From NCBI GenBank assembly GCA_964631745.1, contig CAZVWV010000128.1, positions 1-10,897 on the forward strand: a stretch of 10,897 nt of DNA, given 5' to 3'. The translations under genes and the position numbers were made by a program. This DNA is from CAZVWV01 sp964631745 (GTDB taxonomy: Bacteria; Bdellovibrionota_C; UBA2361; JBGSMV01). The stretch's first letter is position 1. Every line of letters starts with the position of its first letter. Shown here piece after piece: positions 6,237 through 10,897 of the stretch. The notes beneath the pieces were generated by a model, which was not told the origin of the DNA, did not search any database, and saw only the letters and a list, made by a program, of their open reading frames with translations.

Positions 6237-6303
6237 CTTCGGAGCGTCGAGCTCCACGTAAATAATCTATAAAAATATCGGTGTCTGCCAAAATTACCGC
6301 CAC
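6237..6303 (-). pseudogene. vapC: Truncated VapC-type PIN-domain toxin (N-terminal remnant)
   Basis: From GTG 6303 the translation opens with Met-Ala-Val-Ile-Leu-Ala-Asp-Thr-Asp-Ile-Phe-Ile-Asp-Tyr-Leu-Arg-Gly. This is the hallmark first strand and helix of PIN-domain ribonucleases, with the first catalytic Asp kept. After about 17-20 codons the similarity stops. The open frame only continues (to 6088) by reading antisense through the neighbouring plus-strand gene, so about 110 residues of the toxin, including the other catalytic acids, are missing. The GTG overlaps the end of the antitoxin gene by 10 nt, the usual vapBC arrangement. It cannot be an active RNase. The exact break lies near 6237-6250. 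Confidence 0.75.
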
Positions 6304-6567
6304 CTAGCTCGGAGCTCCGAAGATGCATTATGAAGGCTGCTGCCTTCCTCATCAGAAACGCAACCTTTCATCTCGAGCGCGCGCTCTACAAGCAGCGCTT
6401 CTTCAGATTCGCTGTGGTAGGCGAGGTAATATTCGATCGCGTCCTGAATAACCGGTGAGATTCCGTTAAGACCGCGCGACGAGGCAATCTGACGAGGCAA
6501 TCTGGAGTAATCGAGCATGTTGCGAGTGCAGAATATCAACAGTGGTTCTAATGTTTTCCTGTTTCAT
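6294..6567 (-). pseudogene. vapB: VapB-type ribbon-helix-helix antitoxin broken by a 13-bp duplication
   Basis: ATG 6567 overlaps the TGA of the fic remnant (ATGA). From it the reading is Met-Lys-Gln-Glu-Asn-Ile-Arg-Thr-Thr-Val-Asp-Ile, the typical beta strand of an RHH antitoxin. The frame is then lost at a tandem duplication of GACGAGGCAATCT (6478-6503, plus-strand sense). Removing one copy leaves 261 nt, an uninterrupted 86-residue protein. In it the strand runs straight into the helices Ala-Arg-Leu-Leu-Gln-Ile-Ala and Ile-Ser-Pro-Val-Ile-Gln-Asp-Ala-Ile-Glu-Tyr-Tyr-Leu. The acidic-to-polar C-terminus (toxin-binding part) ends at TAA 6294. As it stands, only a fragment from ATG 6539 or 6518, lacking the DNA-binding strand, could be made. 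The frame repair makes the call secure at domain level. Confidence 0.8.
6478..6503. repeat. 13-bp perfect tandem duplication inside vapB
   Basis: GACGAGGCAATCT occurs at 6478-6490 and again at 6491-6503 with no spacer. Thirteen is not a multiple of three, so the second copy shifts the antitoxin frame. Such a perfect duplication is either recent or a slippage-prone site. Confidence 0.95.
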
Positions 6568-7196
6568 TTAGATATATTTTGCACGGCATGCATATCCGGC
6601 GGGTACAGCCTCGGAAACCAATCTTCAACCACGGCGTGCGGGATCGCGAGCTTGAGCGGAGCACGAGGGGAGGCGGAAACAAGTAATTCCCGTTTAATTA
6701 GCGCTTGCACTATCGAGCGGCTTTGGCGCTCTTGGTATCCTGTTACGTCAGCAACTTTGCCGCGCTCAAGTTTCCCGGCAAGAATGAGTTCGCGTAAGAC
6801 CGTGAAAGTTCCGCGAGGCAGCTTCTTGGCGCTTATTTCGTTTTCGCAAAATTTTCGTATGCGCTCCACTAGCCCTGCCGGTTCAAGCAGAGATCCCATA
6901 AACTCGACCTGGTCAATGCAGACTTTTAAGAAAAAAGCGCAGAAATTTACGAGGCCCGCTTGAGTCAGGTTGCCTCGCCCATCAAGATCTCCTCGTCGCC
7001 ACTCATCCGCGGCCGCCAAGCGTTGTTTGTATTCGTGGACATTACGTGCCAGTCCGCGCGCGACTGACCAGAGGTGCAGCATGCCCGCAAGCTTTGAGGC
7101 CTTTGAGAGGAGGTCAAAGGCTAGATCCTCCAGTTACCGTTCGCCATCGGGAGGTAGCAGAGGTTCCATGAGTGAGGGATTTTCAATTCGGTCCAT
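6564..7196 (-). pseudogene. Fic-family AMPylase remnant: early stop plus internal deletion
   Basis: From ATG 7196 (or in-frame ATG 7169) the frame reads the N-terminus typical of COG3177 Fic proteins (Met-Glu-Pro-Leu-Leu-Pro-Pro). A TAA interrupts it at 7134-7136 (codon 21). The same frame continues with Leu-Glu-Asp-Leu-Ala-Phe-x-Leu-Leu-x-Lys-Ala-Ser-Lys-Leu-Ala-Gly. It then jumps at about 7080 directly into the C-terminal part, starting Leu-Trp-Ser-Val-Ala-Arg-Gly-Leu-Ala-Arg-Asn. That part carries Gly-Arg-Gly-Asn-Leu-Thr-Gln-Ala-Gly-Leu and a winged-helix-like tail ending Trp-Phe-Pro-Arg-Leu-Tyr-Pro. Family members are roughly 350-400 residues; here about 150 or more are gone, including the HPFxxGNGR catalytic motif. 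Residues encoded from ATG 7082 (172 codons) are still open and could be expressed as a fragment. Its TGA overlaps the vapB start, so they once formed an operon. Confidence 0.8.
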
Positions 7197-7273
7197 GTAT
7201 CTAAACAGTTATTAAACAAATTGCCGCTTTGAAGCAATCATTTTACTGATTAGTTTAAGGTGTTTATAACGTT

Positions 7274-7301
7274 CCGGCAATCAATTATTGCCGGTTTTTT
7301 T
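7274..7301 (+). terminator. Strong Rho-independent terminator, plus strand
   Basis: CCGGCAAT (7274-7281) pairs perfectly with ATTGCCGG (7287-7294) around a 5-nt loop and is followed by seven T (7295-7301). It terminates plus-strand transcripts, yet the nearest intact plus-strand gene ends over 1 kb upstream, so it looks orphaned. Two more TTGCCGGT-like repeats follow at once (7301-7319). Confidence 0.75.
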
Positions 7302-7339
7302 GCCGGTAGTGTTGCCGGTGGTCCCGCATGGACTCAGCC

Positions 7340-7876
7340 TTACCCCGCCCGACCCTCAACCAGACCTTTAAGTTTCGACAGCCCCTTCTCAAACTCCCCG
7401 CCGATCATTTCATCGCAATTTACGAAGACGCCAATCAGCCGGAAGAAATATCCTTTGTGTCCGCTTACGCTCCAGCTCACTATGGTTCCTATATCAACTG
7501 GAGAGAGGGAGATCTCTGCCAGTTGTGACATCTGAAAGGGCTTAGTGTAGCTGAGCTGAGTTTTTACGACTTGATTCGTGACGCTCTGGACCACAAGCGC
7601 TTCGCCTGTTCCCATCTGGCCTTTGCTGTCCCAGCTGGATCGAGAACCGACGCCTTCCTCCGGACCGGAGTATGTCATCCGCACTTCAGGATCGGAATCC
7701 TTCCAAGGCATCCACTCATTGGCCTTCTTTGAATTATTTATATACGGGAAAATTACCTCGGCCGGCGCTGCTATAACGATCTGTCGAGAGACCATCATCT
7801 CCGAGGGCTGCAGGGCTACGTACACGGAAAAAATCGCTAGAATAGCTACGGCAAATAAGATAATTCGTTTAAACAT
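7340..7876 (-). CDS. Membrane-anchored SRPBCC (polyketide cyclase-like) protein
   Basis: The protein has 178 residues. One N-terminal hydrophobic segment (about residues 5-22) is an anchor or uncleaved signal. It is followed by a single SRPBCC/START-like domain of about 145 residues. Family features in order are an opening Arg-x-Ile-Val-Ile-x-Ala-Pro-Ala strand, Val-Ile-Phe-x-Tyr-Ile, Trp-Met-Pro-Trp followed by Asp-Pro, Tyr-x-Gly-Pro, Gly-Val-Gly-Ser with Trp, a Gly-x-Gly strand, and a C-terminal amphipathic helix ending Gly-Leu-x-x-Leu-Lys. Such domains bind hydrophobic ligands in a helix-grip cavity; the ligand here is unknown. AGGAGGG lies 5 nt before ATG 7876. It is divergent from the lipoprotein gene at 8062, with the shared 185-bp gap presumably holding both promoters. 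Confidence 0.85.
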   Translation of the reverse strand: MFKRIILFAVAILAIFSVYVALQPSEMMVSRQIVIAAPAEVIFPYINNSKKANEWMPWKDSDPEVRMTYSGPEEGVGSRSSWDSKGQMGTGEALVVQSVTNQVVKTQLSYTKPFQMSQLAEISLSPVDIGTIVSWSVSGHKGYFFRLIGVFVNCDEMIGGEFEKGLSKLKGLVEGRAG

Positions 7877-8061
7877 AGAGCCCTCCTAAACATTGCAGAG
7901 AAATTACTCTCCTAAGTTTACGCCAACTGTCGAAAAAGGCAAAAACCAACGCCACAAACCATGTTCCCTATGAGCGTTATCATAACGACTACCGCTTATT
8001 TTTGTTAAGCTTCAATTCAGCTGATTAGGGAAATTAAGATTTTTTTAGAGATTTAGGAATT

Positions 8062-8304
8062 ATGCGACACAAACATCTCCTCTCGGTATTGGTAGCTATC
8101 TCGCTTTCAGGCTGCTCCACATGGAATAAGTTAAACGACACCGAAAAGGGTGCCGTCATTGGTGGCGGCACCGGCGTTGCCGTGGGGAACGCTGTGGCCC
8201 CTGGGGTTGGCGGCACTGTACTGGGCGGTGCAGTGGGAGCCCTTGGTGGTGGTGTAATTGGCCATGAAGTAGAGAAAGATAAACGGCGAAGAAATAGATA
8301 TTAG
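8062..8304 (+). CDS. Glycine-zipper lipoprotein
   Basis: The protein has 80 residues. A basic N-terminus (Arg2, His3, Lys4) and hydrophobic core lead to the lipobox Leu15-Ser16-Gly17-Cys18, so Cys18 is acylated after signal peptidase II cleavage. Ser19 at +2 would favour outer-membrane sorting by the enterobacterial rule. Residues 30-68 hold repeated Gly-x3-Gly and Gly-Gly steps typical of the OmpA/YMGG-like Gly-zipper family, a two-helix hairpin that packs in or against the membrane. The tail is very basic (Lys-Asp-Lys-Arg-Arg-Arg-Asn-Arg-Tyr). AGGA sits just before ATG 8062. It is followed after 11 nt by a small membrane protein gene, with which it likely forms an operon. Family members are linked to envelope integrity, but the specific role is unknown. 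Confidence 0.85.
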   Translation: MRHKHLLSVLVAISLSGCSTWNKLNDTEKGAVIGGGTGVAVGNAVAPGVGGTVLGGAVGALGGGVIGHEVEKDKRRRNRY

Positions 8305-8315
8305 GGGTATTTATT

Positions 8316-8465
8316 ATGAGAACAGATATGCTTTTTAATCGGCAGGAATCTAACGGAGGTGTTATTGGCGATCCCTCTTGGGTGGAAGGCGTCTACCTTA
8401 TTGGGCTGGGGTCTGTGTTTTTTGAAGCCGTAATGCTCTCCTTGGCCTTATACATTATACGTTAA
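8316..8465 (+). CDS. 49-residue single-pass membrane protein
   Basis: This is a 49-codon frame from ATG 8316 to TAA, preceded by AGGGG about 9 nt upstream. The first 24 residues are polar and include Gly-Gly-Val-Ile-Gly-Asp-Pro-Ser-Trp. Residues 26-48 form one hydrophobic helix ending in a lone Arg, without a cleavable-signal look. It starts 11 nt after the stop of the glycine-zipper lipoprotein, so co-transcription is very likely and a partnership in the envelope is plausible. The helix composition (Val-Tyr-Leu-Ile-Gly-Leu-Gly-Ser-Val-Phe-Phe-Glu) is clearly non-random. A buried Glu37 in the middle of the helix is unusual. Family unknown. Confidence 0.6.
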   Translation: MRTDMLFNRQESNGGVIGDPSWVEGVYLIGLGSVFFEAVMLSLALYIIR

Positions 8466-8499
8466 ATATTTTCTAATAAAGATATTTTCAGTTAGCGTT

Positions 8500-9609
8500 T
8501 TATGCCGCAATGCCGCTAAGCGCCATCTCATCGCGATAGTACTTCCCGAACTCATTATCGAGAAAGTCAGTTAAAGAGATCTCTTCAGTCTTTATCAGGC
8601 CGGAGCTCTGTCTGAATTTGCCGTTTAGCAACAGATCGAGCGGGGCGCAGATGCCCGCAGCCGTAGTTAGCTGTATAGCGGAAAAATGTCTGCCTGACAG
8701 AATTGTGTTGTATACCGTGCTAGCGTAAGTGCGTTGCAACAAACGACCTTTAACCTGCCCGGTGACTTCCACAAAAATCAAGCATTTGTCCTGCGCTGTG
8801 GCCGGGATGCTGCGCTCCATGGCTTTGATCAGAGTTGTGCGGTCCTCATTAAATCGCAGATCGTTCATTAGAAAAGTCATAAGCTCTCTATGGCCGGGAT
8901 ACCGAATGGATTTGTAATCAAGATTCTGCACGGTGCCTTCCAGGGTGTCGCAAAGGGTGCCGAGCCCACCGGAGGTGTTAAAGGCCTCATATTCAGCGCC
9001 GTTTAGTGAAAAACGCTCGTAGCCTTCTAGCGCAAAGGCGCTAGTGCGTTTGCCGCGGAATATAACTTCGCAAGGATTTATATATTCGTTTATGAGACCC
9101 TCAGTCGACCAAGTCAAATTATATTTAAGCTGATTGCTCGGATAGATCGGCAGCGCGCCGACCCGCATCTTGATGGTCTCGACCTTGTCAAAAGATCGGG
9201 CGAGCTGCATAGCGGCCACGCTAACAAACCCAGGCGCCAACCCGCACTGCGGCATAAAACAACAATTGCTATCGGCTGCAACTTCGGCAACCTTGTCGGT
9301 AGTGGCGACGTCCTCAGTCAGATCCAAGTAATGCACCTTTTCCGAAGCCGCAAACTCTGCGACGGCAGGATTGCAGTAGAAGGGCAGGGCGCTAAGTACT
9401 GCTTGCGAGCCCTGCAGCAACTTCTTTGTGTAAGCCTTATCATCCAGATCTAGTTTAAATCCCTCAGCGTTTTTCCACGACGCAGCCATCTCTTGCGCAC
9501 GCTTCTCGTTTACATCACAAACTCGCACCGCATAGCGGCCCGACATGCTGAGTAGACCCGTGATGGCATCACCAATTTTCCCAGCGCCAAAAAGTGTTAC
9601 GGTGTTCAT
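8500..9609 (-). CDS. Saccharopine dehydrogenase family oxidoreductase (LYS9/lysine 6-dehydrogenase-like)
   Basis: The protein has 369 residues, close to the single-domain bacterial members of the family. The N-terminal Rossmann fold carries Gly8-Ala-Gly10-Lys-Ile-Gly13, and an acidic residue (Asp32) at the end of the second strand fits NAD(H) binding. The stretch Tyr-Leu-Asp-Leu-Thr-Glu (94-99) and the signature Cys-Gly-Leu-Ala-Pro-Gly (122-127) are typical of LYS9/lysine-6-dehydrogenase proteins. The C-terminal half is the substrate and dimerisation domain. Members oxidise saccharopine to lysine or glutamate products, or lysine to the 6-semialdehyde, or form carboxynorspermidine; the substrate here cannot be told. 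No partner gene of a lysine pathway lies in the window, so it is a lone gene. GGAG lies about 10 nt before ATG 9609, and a TATAAT lies 27 nt upstream. Confidence 0.88.
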   Translation of the reverse strand: MNTVTLFGAGKIGDAITGLLSMSGRYAVRVCDVNEKRAQEMAASWKNAEGFKLDLDDKAYTKKLLQGSQAVLSALPFYCNPAVAEFAASEKVHYLDLTEDVATTDKVAEVAADSNCCFMPQCGLAPGFVSVAAMQLARSFDKVETIKMRVGALPIYPSNQLKYNLTWSTEGLINEYINPCEVIFRGKRTSAFALEGYERFSLNGAEYEAFNTSGGLGTLCDTLEGTVQNLDYKSIRYPGHRELMTFLMNDLRFNEDRTTLIKAMERSIPATAQDKCLIFVEVTGQVKGRLLQRTYASTVYNTILSGRHFSAIQLTTAAGICAPLDLLLNGKFRQSSGLIKTEEISLTDFLDNEFGKYYRDEMALSGIAA

Positions 9610-9635
9610 AGCTTATATCTCCAAGAACGAGGAGG

Positions 9636-9641
9636 ATTATA
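9636..9641 (-). promoter_or_regulatory. Consensus -10 box (TATAAT) of the dehydrogenase gene
   Basis: On the minus strand a perfect TATAAT sits 26 nt before ATG 9609, leaving a leader of about 20 nt that contains the SD. A good -35 is not evident: the hexamer at 17 nt spacing is near AGCTAC. The promoter is therefore probable rather than certain. Confidence 0.45.
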
Positions 9642-9780
9642 ACTTGTTTTCTTTTCTCGTAGCTAGCCTGAGAAATCCCAGCCAACTTCCCGTGACGCGC
9701 AGATTTCGGGATCCGCGCAAAAACTCCGGGCAAAAAGCAATTGCAAGGGTGGAGCACGAATATTTAGTAGCGCCGACGAC

Positions 9781-9860
9781 CCGTCGGCCGGTGCCACAAG
9801 CTGGCACTAATTTTTAGGCCGATAGGCAGCACCAAGTGCGAGCTGGTGGTGGGCACGCCC
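9781..9860. repeat. Structured 80-bp dispersed repeat, copy B
   Basis: This is the gap-free match of 51-130, in direct orientation 9,730 bp away. Here the outer stem is 6 bp (TCGGCC 9784-9789 with GGCCGA 9817-9822). The inner stem gains one pair over copy A (GTGCCA 9791-9796 with TGGCAC 9802-9807). The second hairpin CACCA/TGGTG is retained (9830-9834 with 9847-9851). TAATTTTT after the inner stem resembles a terminator tail on the plus strand. It lies between the upstream region of the dehydrogenase gene and the 3' end of the zinc-ribbon gene. Confidence 0.75.
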
Positions 9861-9933
9861 CAAACGGCAATGCCAGTATGAACATAAGGCGTCGGGCAAA
9901 TATTTTATCGCAGCTCTCACCTCATCTCGCTGA

Positions 9934-10371
9934 TCAGACATGCATAGCTTTGCGCCCACACTTTTCGCACCTGTATCCCTCGCTGCCACGCATGTAGCCG
10001 TCACTTCCAAGGTTGATAACGATCCCACAATCGCGACATTTGGTGGGTTTAAAGGATGGTGGATCTGGAAGCTTCTCAAAATTGTACTCGTTTGTACCAT
10101 ACCAGACATACATTTCGGTCTCAAAAGCCTTGCGGCATTTCGGGCAATCTTTCCAGTCTCCTTTGTGGCCTTCATTGAAGTGAAACCCACACAGGGTAAA
10201 CCTGCTGTGGTTACGGGCGCAACTTTTTCTTGAGTAAGAGAAAAGAACATACTTGTCGTGGTCGTCACATATCCACTTGCCGCAACATTCGGATTGAACC
10301 AGCTTCTTTGACTTCCCGCACAAACCACATGCCGGCTTGTTTTTTTTAGTCAGTCCAGTCCGCTTTACCAT
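9934..10371 (-). CDS. Zinc-ribbon-type cysteine-rich protein of unknown function
   Basis: The protein has 145 residues, no signal peptide or membrane segment, and 15 or so Cys/His in paired arrangements. These are Cys15-x2-Cys18, Cys29-Cys30 with Cys35 and His38, Cys51 and His55, Cys61 with His64 and His69, Cys76-x2-Cys79, Cys112-x2-Cys115 and Cys135-x2-Cys138. The last two pairs make one classic zinc ribbon. The N-terminal cluster could bind two more metals in a treble-clef or cross-brace way. A conserved-looking middle (Glu-Met-Tyr-Val-Trp-Tyr-Gly-Thr-Asn-Glu-Tyr-Asn-Phe) links them. I believe related hypothetical proteins occur in scattered environmental bacteria, but know of no assigned function. 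AAGGAG lies 6 nt before ATG 10371. It is a single gene with no co-directional close neighbour. Confidence 0.82.
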   Translation of the reverse strand: MVKRTGLTKKNKPACGLCGKSKKLVQSECCGKWICDDHDKYVLFSYSRKSCARNHSRFTLCGFHFNEGHKGDWKDCPKCRKAFETEMYVWYGTNEYNFEKLPDPPSFKPTKCRDCGIVINLGSDGYMRGSEGYRCEKCGRKAMHV

Positions 10372-10407
10372 CTCGCTCTCCTTATAAACCCGCTTCTTAT
10401 CCTTGCC

Positions 10408-10424
10408 CCAGCCACACCGGCTGG
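10408..10424. other. Perfect 6-bp hairpin upstream of the zinc-ribbon gene
   Basis: CCAGCC (10408-10413) and GGCTGG (10419-10424) pair around ACACC. It lies 37 nt upstream of ATG 10371, in the presumed leader on the minus strand, with no T-run. A regulatory hairpin is possible. Nearby GATTAAT occurs twice (10433-10439 and 10450-10456) as a short direct repeat. Confidence 0.35.
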
Positions 10425-10496
10425 TCTAAGGTCGATTAATCTATCACTTGATTAATTGAACCGGAATGTATATTCGGCAGCTGCATTACTAATCAG

Positions 10497-10530
10497 AGCA
10501 CGCCCGGAGGGAATCGAACCCCTGATTAGG
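10497..10530 (-). other. tRNA 3'-end fragment (T-arm and acceptor), copy 1
   Basis: Read on the minus strand, AGGGG-TTCGATT-CCCTC followed by CGGGCGT is a T-arm (loop TTCGATT, stem of 3-4 good pairs, with one A-C mismatch at its base) plus the 3' strand of an acceptor stem. The 5' half, D-arm and anticodon arm are absent, so it is not a working tRNA. An ACGCCCG-type acceptor suggests an Arg-like donor, with low certainty. In this copy the block is enclosed by an 8-bp inverted repeat, CTAATCAG (10489-10496) and CTGATTAG (10522-10529). Such fragments usually mark integrase attachment sites. Confidence 0.55.
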
Positions 10531-10660
10531 AAAAAACGCTCATCGAATCGCGTTTTTGATTATTACCTTACGCGTGCTAATCATTGTTCGCGAAGCGCTC
10601 ACAATGGCACATTACCAAAGGAAAAAACGCTCATCGAATCGCGTTTTTGATTATGACCTT

Positions 10661-10705
10661 ACGTGTGCTAATCATTGTTCGCGAAGCGCTCACAATGGCA
10701 CACGT
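10661..10705. other. Long bulged hairpin in the second 91-bp subunit
   Basis: ACGTGTGC (10661-10668) pairs perfectly with GCACACGT (10698-10705). Inside it CATTGT (10673-10678) pairs with ACAATG (10692-10697). A one-sided TAAT bulge (10669-10672) and a 13-nt loop containing GCGAAGCGC complete the fold. In the first subunit the outer stem is only GTGC/GCAC. The two-part stem with extrahelical bases recalls single-strand DNA recombination substrates, though no attC core motif is present. Confidence 0.6.
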
Positions 10706-10765
10706 CCTACTGATTACATCCGTAGGTTGGGGGTGATTTATGGTTTGCGATGTATTAGTGAATAA

Positions 10766-10799
10766 AGCACGCCCGGAGGGAATCGAACCCCTGATTAGG
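10766..10799 (-). other. tRNA 3'-end fragment (T-arm and acceptor), copy 2
   Basis: This is identical to the first fragment over 10766-10799, exactly one 269-bp period downstream. Its flank differs: the left CTAATCAG arm is missing here, replaced by the unique spacer. The sequence therefore shows the tRNA-like block to be a fixed part of the repeat unit, whereas the 8-bp stem is not. Confidence 0.55.
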
Positions 10800-10897
10800 A
10801 AAAAACGCTCATCGAATCGCGTTTTTGATTATTACCTTACGCGTGCTAATCATTGTTCGCGAAGCGCTCACAATGGCACATTACCAAAGGAAAAAAC

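Larger units (their letters stand above)
9610..9933. other. Intergenic region with promoter and structured repeat
   Basis: No gene is seen. It contains the promoter of the dehydrogenase gene (9636-9641) and the structured repeat (9781-9860). Outer inverted sequences around that repeat (AATATTT at 9760-9766 against AAATATT at 9898-9904, with CCGACG near 9774 against CGTCGG near 9891) suggest one large cruciform or RNA fold spanning about 9760-9904. CCGACG-ACC-CGTCGG (9773-9787) is also a tight local hairpin. Confidence 0.5.
10497..10897. repeat. Higher-order tandem repeat array, period 269 bp with 91-bp subunits
   Basis: Positions 10497-10628 are identical to 10766-10897 (132 bp), a period of 269 bp. 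Within a period are a tRNA-3'-end-like block of about 30 bp and two subunits that start 91 bp apart, at AGGAAAAAACGC (10528 and 10619, then 10797 and 10888). A unique spacer (10706-10765) follows. The second subunit differs from the first at two internal positions and at its right end. Each subunit holds two hairpins: AAAAACGC with GCGTTTTT (10532-10539, 10550-10557), and CATTGT with ACAATG. The array continues past the window. Short open frames across it (10456-10765) are repeat translations, not genes. Confidence 0.92.

Noticed and set aside
6088..6303. 71-codon protein read through from the vapC start
   Set aside because: Only the first 17-20 codons resemble a PIN domain; the rest is the antisense strand of the gene at 5792-6229.
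7260..7889. Plus-strand frames 7260-7535, 7328-7528 and 7578-7889
   Set aside because: Mostly antisense to the SRPBCC gene, with no SD and no domain features.
10497..10530. Intact tRNA gene
   Set aside because: Only the T-arm and the acceptor 3' strand are present; the D-arm, anticodon arm and 5' acceptor strand are absent.
10497..10897. CRISPR array
   Set aside because: The 91-bp units are nearly identical throughout, with no short repeats separated by unique spacers and no cas genes.

Overview
The window looks like a gene-poor, accessory stretch of a Gram-negative bacterial chromosome. GC is mid-range by eye, and roughly 55-60% is occupied by genes I accept. The Gram-negative reading rests on a lipoprotein with a glycine-zipper domain, several Sec signal peptides and clear Shine-Dalgarno sites. 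A secreted protein with a Pro/Thr linker and a C-x11-C-x-C-G calcium-loop-like motif fits environmental deltaproteobacterial-grade or similar lineages, but the phylum cannot be fixed from this sequence. There is no rRNA, no intact tRNA, no complete transposase and no CRISPR array.

Layout. 1-267: a structured repeat (copy A) and leader sequence. 268-1038 (+): a secreted Pro/Thr-rich protein, convergent with a small secreted six-cysteine protein (1192-1671, -). 1672-2718: gene-free but rich in repeats, with a MITE-like element (1936-2159) enclosing an ACCACGGAG-type inverted repeat, plus two palindromes. 2719-2940 (+): a doubtful small ORF. 3447-5397 (-): a compact operon-like block of three two-pass membrane proteins that appear paralogous, followed by a 40-residue glycine-zipper membrane peptide that starts at TTG behind a perfect SD. 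5792-6229 (+): a conserved-looking cytosolic protein of unknown function.

6237-7196 (-) is a wrecked toxin-antitoxin stack with order fic, vapB, vapC. fic has a stop codon and an internal deletion that removes the catalytic core. vapB is frameshifted by a 13-bp tandem duplication. vapC is cut after about 17-20 codons. Stop/start overlaps show that the three were once one operon.

7340-7876 (-): a membrane-anchored SRPBCC protein, divergent from a glycine-zipper lipoprotein (8062-8304, +) and a 49-residue membrane protein (8316-8465, +). 8500-9609 (-): a saccharopine-dehydrogenase-family enzyme with a TATAAT box upstream. 9781-9860: copy B of the structured repeat, gap-free with copy A and in the same orientation. 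9934-10371 (-): a cysteine-rich zinc-ribbon-type protein. 10497-10897: a higher-order tandem array (period 269 bp) with 91-bp double-hairpin units and a tRNA 3'-end fragment in each period, running off the window.

The best candidates for something undescribed are the three-paralogue membrane operon with its micropeptide, the structured 80-bp repeat, and the tRNA-fragment/hairpin array. The TA stack is the clearest evolutionary story.
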